Positions 14,201 through 27,000 of a stretch of 64,000 nucleotides of DNA are shown here, in pieces; position 1 is the first letter of the stretch, and each line of letters starts with the position of its first letter. This DNA is from Brugia malayi (Eukaryota > Nematoda > Chromadorea > Rhabditida > Onchocercidae), in contig NW_025062478.1 in the NCBI RefSeq assembly GCF_000002995.4, positions 434,001-498,000 of the forward strand, read 5' to 3'. A model generated the notes under the pieces. It did not search any database. It was not told the DNA's origin and saw only the letters and a program-made list of their open reading frames with translations. The position numbers were made by a program, and so were the translations under genes.

Positions 14201-15000
14201 AAAAAAAAAAAAAACTCAATCTTCATTTTTTTTCATTTTTTTTTTATTTTTTTTCTAATGATAAAAAATAAAATTGAAAATAGAAGCAAAGCTATTCATT
14301 TTCAAGCAAAAAACGAAAAAGAATTTCATTTTTTGTTTAATAATCTGAGAAATAGGCGCAATTCGTCAAATAGATAATCGTATTTTTTTTCTTTTTTTTA
14401 TATCAGATAAAAAAAAAAAATCGTAAGTTTTGATAATTTCGAATGATTCTAATTTAATTTTAATACGAAATTTCAACACTCACTCAACATTTTCAGCATT
14501 ACATTGACAATTAAAAAAAGATGAAATTGCAATTTTAAAAATTTTTAATAATTATTCATTGATTTAATGTCAAAAAATAAAAAAACAAAAATAATAGACA
14601 CACAACTACTGAATGTATTTGATCATATCACATATCAAAAATTTAAATAATATATAAGTGAAATTAAATTACTTATTTCATTTCCTTGGTACCTCTGTTC
14701 TATGGTTATTTTACAGATAGCGCTAACTGACATGGCGCTAATAGTATGGCACTCTAAGCGCTTTACAGCAACTGAGCTAAACTTAACTTTATAATTATTT
14801 AGCAATGATTAATTATCTTTTATATCACCTATGATTGACATCGAAGTGTTATGTATCGAGAAAGATATACATCCAACGTCACAGTTGTTTTATGTTTCTA
14901 TTTGCGTCATTTAAATTATAAATTTTACCATCTGCAACTTGGCCAATGATATAAATTACCATCTGAAATAAATAATTTTCAAAATTTTTAAAGCGTTGAG

Positions 15001-15031
<31 letters not shown>

Positions 15032-18000
15032 ATTTTAAATAGTCAATTATTTAGTATTATATGCTAAGAATTACAAACTTTTTCCCATTTTAATAGTTAC
15101 TTATTCATGCAAAGCGTTAATGCTAATTACTGCTTGTTGTTAAATTAGTTTAGCCTTAGGTACTAAGTAATACGTTTCATTTGCAGTTTTATGCGCAACC
15201 AGTATAATTACCGCTTAAGGTTTAGGAAGATCAAATACAAATGCATTATTATCATGTGCCATTTTCAAAAAATATCACTACGACATTCCAAATTTTCACT
15301 TTTTTTCTTTTTTTTTTTTTTTTTTTTTGAGTTAATCAATAAATTAAGTTCAGAAAAAAGTTCGATTTTTCACTTTATATATTAAAAATATATAATCAAA
15401 ATTTGTTTTTATTATTTTGAAAATGGGAATAGAATTTGTTCTTTCTCACTTGGGTTAATAGTTCAAGAACGTTACTTCTAAAAACTTCTTCTAAACTAGG
15501 ATTAAAATAATACTAAATCATCTTGAAGTTTGACCAAAATCATTAATGACAAATTTAGCGAAATAACTGACAATCAATAAGCATTACGGCAACGAATTTT
15601 AAAATTTCATTGATTTCGGTCTCAGCAAAGGAAGAAAAAAAAAGGGAAAAAAAATCTGTGAAATTATGTTAAATCTTTCCTACTCTTCACTTATATCTAT
15701 ACATATTCTTACCATTTCATATCATAGTGATAAAACCATGTTTGCAATGCTAAATATACAAATTAATTAGACAGTAAAATTATCAAAATGATTAGTTAAA
15801 TTTGAACTTAATTTTAGATATTTATATGTAAAAATGTAGGAAATAGAACCAACTGATGAAGTAGTAGGAAAAAAAAATTTTTTTCCGAATAACTTCGGGA
15901 AAAAAACCCCCGAGAATAGCTCGAAACTAATGCAAGACTTTGAAGAGAAAAAAATTTAACGAAATTTTGTTAATAATCAACAAGAAAATGAAGAGGAAGA
16001 AATTGTTAAAAGTGGAGGAGGAGGAGGAGAAGGCGGAAGAGGAGGTTGGCGCAATTGGAAAAGGCGGAGACAATCGTAAACAGATACCAAAAACATCATT
16101 AGCGCTAAATAGCCTGAACGGCTAACATTATTGCCTCAGGCTGGTATCTGTTCTTTGGTATCACAGTCAATTAAGCTATTATTATCACTGCTGTTGTTTG
16201 ATGTTCTCGAGTCTCGATTATACGATCATTTTGAGTGCTATGCTCTTGATTAGGTCATTGTTGGTACTATGTACCCAATTAGGTCATTGCTCTTGCTAAG
16301 CACTTAATATTAGATCCCAATTAGGTCATTATTGAACTCAATATTAGCAACATGTGATTAGATTATCATTATTAAATTACTACTGATATCATATATTCTG
16401 ATATGTTATCATTGATATTATCAGATTGCCCAATTTCTTTTTCCAATTTTCATTTTCAAATTATTGTAAAAAAAAAGATTTTCGCATAAATAAAATAAAT
16501 ATTATAATGTTGAAATTTTCTCTTAAAAAAGCATTTAGTTTTTATAAAAATAAAATTTGAAATGATATGAAATTTCATTTTGCTAGCAAATTTTAACAAA
16601 TAAATTAAAGTTTATTTGTTAATATTTGAAATGAATTAAAAGAGAAAGAAGCATAGAAATTTGAAAAGCAATCATTTCGATTATTTTACTAATCCTTACT
16701 AATTAAATAGTTAAATGATAGTGATAGCAAAAGTTTAAACAAAATCACTAATGCTACATATTTTCTTTTAATCTTATAAACAAAATATGGCACAACATGA
16801 AGCATTTATTTATTCATTTATTTACTTACTTATTTACTTATTTCTTTTTTTTTACAAAGCAAAATACTTCAAAATGTTTTTTTTTTTTTCTCCATTCTTT
16901 CCTTACTTATATATTCAATTAAACATTATTCTATTAAAATTTGTAATTTTAAATTTTCCTCTTCTGTAATTTACTTTCCTTAGTTTTTTTCTTTTCTTTT
17001 CTTTTTTTTTGGCCCAAAAAGATTAAAAAAAAAATGTATGAATGAAGGGAAAATGATTAGTGTTACTCATTGCAATCTTTTTTTTCATCTTTATGATGCA
17101 TTTCAAATATCAAATATTCCAATTTTTTTTTTCCCAACATCCTTTTTTAAAGATAAACAACTTTATTGAACTTAAAGCTCTTTAAATTTCTTTCATCCAT
17201 TAAAACATTCTAAAGCATATTCAAATGGTTACTTCAATCATAAATGATAGCTTAACTTTCTTTAATTGTGGAAAAGTTGAAATATTAAATTAATATACGA
17301 TTAATTTGATATTTCAATTTGATATTGAATATTTCGATTAATTTAATATTACAATTCTAATTACTAATTTCTCATTTTGCTTTAATTCATAATTACTATA
17401 CATTTCACCTAGATATTTTTATCATTTGCTTATTATCTTATCTAATTAATGTATTACAAATTTTTTTTTTTTACAATCTATTACTCAACAACGAAACATT
17501 TACTTATCAGTGATAATGATTAAAGTTTATGTTTATATTTATCATTTGGAGTAATTTTAGATATAAAAAAATTTTTCGACATGTAAAATAATTATTGCAT
17601 AAAGTAATAAAAGTAAAAAAAAAATATTTCCTAGTGAATGACTTATCATTTTTGTCAATTATTATTGTTAAATTTCGTTTTTTTTTTTTTTCACATTACT
17701 GATTTTTCTAAATTTTACAATGAAATATTAGTAACTCAGTAATATCAATAAATTAAATTAAATTAAAAAAAAAAAAAAAAAGAAAAAGAAAAAGGAAGAA
17801 TCAGTAAAAGGAATATTTTCTTTTATTGATTAATTAGACAATTTTGATAGATTTGTTTTTTTTTTTTTTCTTTTTTGATCGATCGATGTATTTTTCAGAT
17901 ACGATTAGCAGTTCTATCATCAAATGATCTGCTAGAAAGTTTAAATCGATTGCTTTGCAAACTTTTGCTGAAATTACATTTCAACAAAAGCAAAAAATTA

Positions 18001-18170
18001 TTAATAATTTATGAAATATTTCAAATTTGTGAAATAATTTTAATTTTTTTTTCTTTTTTAGTTAAAATTGACGCATTTATTGAATTTCAAAAAATTGTTA
18101 AAGTGCTAAAATTGAACAAAATAATTTGTGAAATAAAACGCTAAACGTACTGTTCGCAAGGAAATTCTTG

Positions 18171-21100
18171 ATGAGCAGCCGAACGACAGTATCATGTGTT
18201 GATGTCAATGATATTATGTCTGCATTTGGTGATTGGACATTAAGGCTTGATGTAAAGGTAACAAATATTTATAATCATCTATCATTGTTCTAATAAAATT
18301 TCATTTTTTTATTTTTTAAAAAATTTAAAAAAAAAAAAACTGAAACTGAAGTGTATAAATTTTGATTTGAGGGGTAAATCAAATTAATAATAAGCATTTT
18401 AAAGCATAAAATCATTCAAAACTAGCATAAAATTAGATAATAATAATTAAAAATTTAAAAAAAAAAAAAAACACTTCAATATTATCTAAAAAATATTCCT
18501 AAATTCATCTCTCTTTCATATTTTCTGTTAATTTACCTCTTTTCATCTTATTTGCAATTAATTCCTGTGTTAATTAATTTTAAAAAAATGAAAAATGAAG
18601 TATTGAGGTTAATAAATCCATAAGCGAATGGTGTTATCAAATCAATTTAGCATCAACTGATTAAATTTAAATTTGTCAAAATTCTTTTTTAGTGTGTAAA
18701 TGAAAGAAAGTGAAACGCTAATAATAAATGTAAAAATTCAATTTAAATACATTCCATCCATTTTCTTAAAAGCAATTTATAAATTCAGAATTTGTTTATC
18801 ATTTTTTGCATTTAAATTAAAATTAATTAATGGATATTTATAGTATTTTGCATTTAAGCATAAATTTATACGCAATTTTTTCAAATGTTTTTCCACTTTT
18901 TTTTTTGCTTTAAAAATTTCAAAAGCTTTTTTATTTGTTTGTTTTTTTTCTCTGTTAATTTCTGATTATATGCAATGAGGCATCATTATTTTTATGCATA
19001 AATAACTGAAGCGTAAACAATAAGGCAAACAAATTTATCAGACTCAAAATTTTTCATATTTAGAAATTTTTTTTTTCAAATTTTTATCTGCTTTCGTAAC
19101 ATTTTATTAATGTATATTAATCTTAGAAGTGCATTCATCTATTTTTTTTATTCTTATCCTTAAAATATATTTCTCTCATATAACTTCAATTAATCTTTCT
19201 TAAAAGATCTTTTCAAAGTAAAACTAAAAAAAGGAAAACTTAAATTTAATATACTGAGCACTAGAGAGGAATGGTATTGAATTTATAAAAATTTTGTTTC
19301 AAAAAATGATTTAAATTTCATTCTAGCACTTTTTGATATTAATTATTCATTAATGCTCTTGTTATTATAACTTTGATTATTTGCTAAAAACTAAACAAAT
19401 TTTTTTTGATTTTTTAACTTTAAATTATGTAAGCTAGAAAAACAGAAAAAAAAAAAAACGAAAACTAAAAAATGATGCATTAATTAATTTTTATAATATC
19501 TTGAGAGAAAAAAAAAGAAATCTTTTTGAAAAATAAGTGATTCTATCTTTTTTTTTTTTTTTTTTTTTTAATTTCTTAGCAACATCTTTTTCAAAAATTC
19601 ATTTGAATATCATATGTAAAGTTAATGTAATTTGATGTATCGCTGGAATTATTATTTTTAAAATTTCATTTCTTTTTTTTTTTAATTTTCATCAATTTGT
19701 TGAAAAAAAAGATTTGCTCAAATAATGATTATAATCGACAAAAAGCAAGTGTTTATATAAACAAATGATAAACAATTGGAAAATAAATAAATAAATATGA
19801 ATGCGAGAAATGTGAATTTTAATAAAATTTTTACTTCCTTTCTTTTTTTGCTATTTTTTTTTTTAAATTTATCATTGAAAAATAGTACACTCATATCATT
19901 CGTTCAAAAAAATATATTTGAAAAGGAAACTGCAAATTAATTAATACTTAAAAAAAAAGACTTAAAAGAGTTAATTTAAGTAAGATAGTAGCTAGAAAGA
20001 GAAGTTGAAATGAGTTAATGATGATTTAAAGAATGTAAAAATGATTGGTATAATTAGTTTTTTTTTCTTCCTTCTTTTAAAAATAAAAAAAAATAATTAT
20101 TGTAATTACTAGGTGAAGTATAAGTAATATTCTTGAATAGTTCTTGAGAACTAATTTAAAAAAAAAAAAAAAAAAGAAAAAAGGAAATGCAAATATGAAA
20201 GAAATTAGAATATCTCGATATCTCAAGAAAATTTGAAAAATAAAATGAAAGAAAAAAAAAGCAAAACTAAAATTTCAAATTATCATTTTCACTTTTTTTA
20301 ACCTTTAATTATCGAAACTTTTTTTTTAGAACAAAAGTTCAATTTTTTCATTAATTATCAGTCATTCATACCAAACTTCCTCCTTTTTTTTATTATTTCA
20401 ATTGCAATTATATTCAATTTTTTTTTTTCAATAGCTTAATATTTAGTAATGACATTATCATAGATCCATTTAAAATTTAGTTCAAAAATTTAATAATTAA
20501 TGAACAAAAAGTCAAACTTTATTTTAAAAATGATTGGTATAATTATCGGTCTTTTTTTTTTTTTTTTTTGAATGATATCATTATTAAATTATTTTACAAA
20601 AAAAGTATTTAACTATTTTAATATTTAACACTATTACTATTTTAATTAAAAAAATATTTAATATTTAACAAATTTTTCAACAAATATTAGACGATTGTTA
20701 TGCTTCTTCACAATTTCAGGTTAAAAGTTAAAAATTGAAATAAAATAAATTTTTAAAAATATGCTATGATTGAGTTTTATCTCTTTTACATGCAATTAAG
20801 TTTATAAAATTTGAATGATATATGCTCAATCTTTGAAAGTCATATGTCAACTTTTGTTTGTTTATTTTTTTATTATATAGAATGGTTATTTGAAGTTTAT
20901 AAGTAATATTCATAAAAAATAGTTTACTTGAAATTGAAGTGGAATTTTTTTTCTTTCTTTTTTTTTTTTTTTTTTTGTGAAATTTTCCATCCTTCTATTT
21001 TGAATTCTTTTCATTTTCACATTTTCATTCATCCAACTTTCAATATTTATTTCTATTGAAGCATACCTCCTCTAAATGTGAATAATTTATATTTTTATAA

Positions 21101-23004
21101 ATATAAATAATACATAATTTCTTATAAATTTCATATTTTTTTCTTTTATTGCCACTTTTTTTTGCAATTTTTTACAAAAAAAAAAACACAAAATGAAACT
21201 TTAAAACAACAAAAAATATATATATATATTTTTTTTTAGAACTTTTGCTATTAAATATAAAAATGTACCATAATTTCATTTGAATAAAAAAAAAAACATT
21301 CAAAATTTTGACTTTTTAAATCCTGAAATTATTACTTGATAAAAATGAAAAGTTTTAAATTACAAATTTCATAGAAGAATTTTTTTTTTCTTTTTTTTAA
21401 TAATAAATCTTATTTTGAAGTTCATTTTTGATATCAAATTTACAATTTCATCTTTCTAAAATTTTAACATTATTGATGTTTGCATTATTCTCTTTTTGTC
21501 ATAAATAAACATTCATTCTATTTCCCTAGTGAATTCACTTTTTTTCCTTTTTAAGGCCAAAAATGCCAGCTTTTTGTGTCAACTTTTCAGGCTTGCAATA
21601 GTGTTTGGCCCCAGTATTTGAAAGATTTTGAATTCTAACTTGGCTACTTTAGTAAAATGCAACCCATTAATGTTGAATAATAATGAAGACAGAGTTAAAA
21701 AATAGACTTTAAAAAAAAAATGAACAATTGAAGTTTTTCTTTCTTTTTTTTAAAAAAAAAATGATTTCTCTAAGGAGAAAAGTGCAAATACATTTTAGTT
21801 TTATTCTTTGAAAAATTTTTCTTTTTATTTTTTTAATCCAACAAATATTTTAATTTTTTAAGTCAATTTAACCTAATTAATTACAATTATTTGTTTTGTG
21901 CATATTATTCATATTCATTTATCGTTCAAAATTTACACAATCAAATCGTTCAACTATGAAATTCGTTTTTTTTTTTTCGTTTAGTTCATTTAAAGTTTAA
22001 ACTAACTTTTTTTTTTTTTTTTTTCAAGCTCATTAGCATAGAATGATAATTGGAATTTCTTAATGGTTGTCACTATAGTTGTTGACAAAATCTTTTCTTT
22101 CTTTCTTCTTTTTTGAACTGTAAGTGATGATAAGTTAAAAAATCAAATTCATCATTTTTTTTTTTTGTTTTTCTCCCTCTCTCTCTCTCTCTCTCTCTCT
22201 TTCCTTAGAAAAAATAAAACAAATCATTGAATATTTTCAAAGAAAAAAAAAAAGGTCTAAAATAAGCTGTTTTTATACTTCAATCTGATTTGTTTTTCTC
22301 CTTTCCCAAGAGGTTGCAGTAAATTGTTGTAAATCGATGATGCAAAAAACAACTTCAACTATTTATTTTAATCGGTCATTTAAATTTTATTAAAAAAAAA
22401 AAGAAATGAAGAAAGGAAAAAAAAAGAAAACAGAAAAGTAAACTGAAAATGAACAATTTATTCATATATTTTCTTTTACATTTTGATAATAACTAAAAAA
22501 AAAAATTAGTCTTTAAATAATCTTTGTATCAAAAAAAATAAAATTATTAACAAACGTTAAAAAAAAAAAAAACAAATAATTTTTGGGATTTTTGATATTT
22601 TCTTCTTTTAAATGTAAAAAAAAAAAATGAAATGTGGAATTTTTTTACAAATTAAAAAAAAAATCAAATATGAAATAATTAACTTTGAAAATTTTTTTAA
22701 TATATCAAATATTATTAAATAATTTTTTTTGACTGCTTTTTTTCTTTTTTAGTTAATTTAATTTATTAAAATGAGAAAGCATTTTATTAAGTTCAAATAG
22801 AGTTTCATTATTTCAATAAGTGAATGCAATATGAATATTTCAAATAGAACTTTGATGCTTTTTAAAGGACAAATTCATTCATTCATTCGTTGTTTTGTTT
22901 TTGTTTTTGTTTTTTTTTTTTCTAAAAAAGAAATATTCAAATGATGTATTTAAAGTGATCTCTTCAGTATTATCAAAAGAAACAAAATGAAACAGAAAGA
23001 AAGA

Positions 23005-23038
<34 letters not shown>

Positions 23039-24035
23039 AAAGAAAAAAAATGAAAAAATTCTGGCAAAAATATTTAATATATTTTTTTATATTTAATTTA
23101 ATTTTTTTTATAAGAAAATTATTCCTATGAAATTAGAGCATTTAATGATGGAAAACCCAATTCCTGTTGACTTTCTATAAAAGAAAGATGAAGAAATATT
23201 ACTACCGGAAATGAATCGGTTCAAGTTTGCTACCCATCCGATACTGATTTTATAGTTTCATAATTTCAGGATTACAATATTATGAGTTGAATACATTGCA
23301 GTCCTAAAATTAGCTGATAAAATGGATTTCAGGAAGAAAAAGCAGGAAGAAGTTCTTTTTCTTAAAAGGAAAAAAACGCATTTAAATGCAATTGCCGCTT
23401 CTTTGTTCTGAACAGAACAGAGAAAAAATTTTTTTTCCCATTGTTTTGATCATAAGCAATTATGTGAATATAAATTAGATTGTAAATTCTATTGAACAAA
23501 TTTTACAGAATATAAAATTAGTATTCAAGTATTAATATAAAATTAATATTCAATCAGTAACTTTGTGATAATTTTATTAAATTAAATAAATCTAATTAAA
23601 ACTGAATTTAAAAGTGAATTTTAAATAAATTTTATTGGTGGAAGAATCATAGAAAAAAAAAATAGGAATAAATAATTAAAAAAAATTTAAAAAAAATGTT
23701 TTCATAAATAATTTAATTCATTTATTATATAGCATTTTAAATTTACGATAAATAATATTGATAACATAAAAGATATAATTACATTCAAAATTTTAGGTCT
23801 TTTATTCTGCTCTTTATGCGACAATATTTGTTGTTGGATTGATTGGTAATGGTTTACTGATTGGAAGTTTAGCAAAACGGAAACGAATTTCAGTTCCGAA
23901 TATATTTCTCATTAATTTAGCTATTTCCGATTTGGTTAGTGCCTCGTTCATTTTTATGCATTATCTTTTAAAAAGCAAAATTGCAAAATTTTTATTTTAA
24001 AAATTTTTTATTTATTTTTTATTTTAAAAAATTTT

Positions 24036-24092
<57 letters not shown>

Positions 24093-27000
24093 CTTTGTTT
24101 AAAAAAAAAAAAAAAAATTTTAATAATATTTACCAATATGCGAAATAATTTTCCATAATTTCTTTTACAACTATATAAAATGATTTTGCTAATTTCCACA
24201 ACAATTATAAAATTATTTCGATAAGTAATTTTAACATTTTTTTTATTGAAATGCAAAATAATTTTAAGTAACTTTTTTACAGGAATGTAAAATAAGTTTG
24301 ATAATTCTTGTAAGCTTTAGAAGTTCGTTTTTTTATGTACAATATTTGATATAAACTTGATATTTTTTTATTGCAAAAAAAAAAAAAAAAAACTTATAAA
24401 TTCTTGCTAAAATGATTTGAAAAGTTTAGTGTAATTTTTATTTATTAAAAATAATTTTTTTTTTTCGACAAAGATTTAATAAGAATTTGTCAAATTTTTA
24501 ATGTTATAAAAAATCTTTTCCTCTCTTCTTTTTCATTAAATTTCATTAAGTATTGCTTTTTTTTTTCGTTTTTTGATCTACTAAAATGAAGTTTTAATTC
24601 TTTTCATCGAAGTTATTGATTTATTTTTCTCCTTCTTTTATTATCTAAGTCATATTTTATATTTTAATAAAATTTGACAATTGTGACATTAAGAGAAGGC
24701 GCAAAATGCATGGCGCATTTTGGCATTGACAACAACAGCCAGGAATAGTTAAGTATTCAATTTAAAGAATTCTCAATATCTCTATCACTATGCAAAAGGA
24801 GCAAGTGGCACTTGTTGAAATCAATAAAATTTAATAGAAAATAGATTGGCTATTTCAATGATTTTGAGTACATTTGAGTTACTAAATAAGGAATTGATGT
24901 CATTTTCAATGATTATTTAAAATGTTGTTGATCAGATGAAATTTTTAAAAAAAAAAAAGAAAAAAGATTGTCAAAGGGATATGTGATAATTTATCATTGA
25001 AAAAAGAATCAACGATTAATCAATGATAATCAAAAAATATAAATTTTTATGTATTTTTTTTTTTTTTTTTGGATAAAAAAAAACACTTCAAAAAAAGATG
25101 CCGATAATATGAAATTTGAGGAATAGGAAAATATTAAGAAAATAAATTGACTGAAAGTTTTTTCAGAAATCTTTTTTTTTTCGTTTTTCCGTTTTTCCAT
25201 TTTTTTTTTTTTTTTGACAGTGAAAGAAAAGAAATGAAAAGTCTACCGAAAGAGTTTTTTTTTTCTCATCAAGTCAATAGCAAAATATAAAAGTTATTGA
25301 AAAAAACTTTCACAAATGTTACTTTCATCCTTAATTTTTTCTTTCGCTTTAAAAAAAAAACATAAAAGTGTAATGTGATATGTTATCATTTTCAATGATT
25401 TTTAGAAATTTTTAATTTATCAGAAATTTTTTTCCAACAAAAATTTTTTCGCAATTTCTTGATTTGATGTATTATTCTTAAATATGAAATGATTGAATTA
25501 ATACTTTCAATTTAGGCATGATTTTATTGTTACTTTTAAATTTGAAATTATTCACTTCCAATAATTTAATTTTTAATAATGAATAAATCATTTGAAATGA
25601 ATACTTGCGCAATTCTGATCTAATTTAAAAGTGATTTAGATGATACATTTATTTCGAATCAAAACAAATGTGACAGTGCAATATGTCATTCAATTACTTT
25701 TTCAAATTAAGTTAGAGTAAAATTTAAAATGATAACTGACGCAAAAAAATATTTTCTTCTCATTGCTTTAAGTAATTTTTTAAAAAGTAAATGCCATTTT
25801 TCTAAAATGAAAAAGAATTGCTTTTCTTTTACCAAACAAATTTACCACTCAATTATTATGCTAATTAGTATATAACATTAAAAAGCAAAGTAATATTAGC
25901 AAAGTTTCTCACAGAGTAATAACAGAGTAATGTTTTCCATTTCAATTTTTTAAATTTAAAAAAAAAAAAAGAAAGTTTAAAAAATTTTTTAATGTAATTA
26001 AAATTATTCATAGTTGAGAAATTAATTCAAAAGAAAAATAGAAAATTTTTTTTTATTTTGAAATATAATAAAAAATGCAACAAATTGAATTGCTTTATTA
26101 AATATTACTTTACCTGTTCTATTTATAAATTTATAATCAAAAAAAAAAAAAAAAAAATGAAAAGAAAAAAGAATTTTATATTTTCCATAACTCGTCAAAA
26201 TTATTTTTCTTAATTAGTATTTAGCTTATTATGTAATGCTAAACTGTTATTTAATAAAATTAGCTAAAATTAAAGGTCCTAAAATCTCTTTCGCACTAAT
26301 TGTTAAAATATGAACGTAATTTAGAAGTTAGAAACTATCAAAATTTCAGTATTACTTATAAAAAATTAAACCACTAATTATTTCTAATGTAAATTAAAAG
26401 AGTGAAATATTAGCATAATTTTTTGTTTTATAAATCTAAGCAATTACTGAATGGCTTATTAATTTAATCAACTATGTCGTTTCATTTCATTAATTATTTA
26501 ACTGGTCAATTATGCATCGATATTTATTACGCCATTACTTAGTTCCGGAACACCGGAATACATTTCCGCATTTGTTTCCGTTTTTGCTATGTTGCACTTT
26601 GTATATTTAGAAAGTACTTTTTCTTTCGATATTTTATATAATTATTAGAATTTCATATGCAAATAGTAGAACTGATAATCTGATACTTAAACGACGATTT
26701 TTTGGTAAAATTATTGTGAAAACTATGAAAAAGTTTGAATAAAAATTGAGCTTTAAGTCTGCCTTAATTATCAAACATATTCTAATGAAATTGGAATAAT
26801 TTAAATTTTTGACAAAGTTTTTTTTGCAGTTTAAAATATTGAATCATTATGGATAATTAGCTGCTAAAAGATACTATAAAAAAATATTTTCAATAATTCA
26901 GTAACTTATAGCAAATTTTATTTTAGTGTAAACTTCAAACAAAATAAAAAAAATTAAAAAACAGATTTGATTGATTGCTATTTAGTTATTGAAGTGTGAA

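Larger units (their letters stand above)
10386..18170. other. Non-coding AT-rich region upstream of the receptor gene
   Basis: Apart from the possible exon at 11188, I see no gene. The region holds poly-T/poly-A tracts, three copies of ATTAGGTCATT at about 16249, 16278 and 16320, and an 11-bp inverted repeat (AACAGATACCA/TGGTATCTGTT) at 16079-16152. It also has a tRNA A-box-like string on the minus strand near 14769-14779. GGA-rich low-complexity DNA at 16000-16050 gives a spurious Glu-rich frame. Acceptor-like sites at 17898 and 18060 may belong to a 5' UTR exon or trans-splice site of the receptor gene. Confidence 0.55.

Noticed and set aside
15852..15927. CTGATGA followed by CGAAAC, resembling a hammerhead ribozyme core
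   Set aside because: The about 65 bases between the two boxes do not form a clean stem II (only about three pairs hold), and I could not place stems I and III. Probably chance in AT-rich DNA.
15940..16125. Lys/Glu-rich 61-codon frame
   Set aside because: Made mostly of AAG/GAG/GGA low-complexity DNA with no splice signals in phase.
17875..18144. 89-codon frame just upstream of the receptor's first coding exon
   Set aside because: It ends in a stop in a different frame from the receptor start and has no convincing donor. It may overlap a 5' UTR exon, since acceptors exist at 17898 and 18060, but is not supported as coding.
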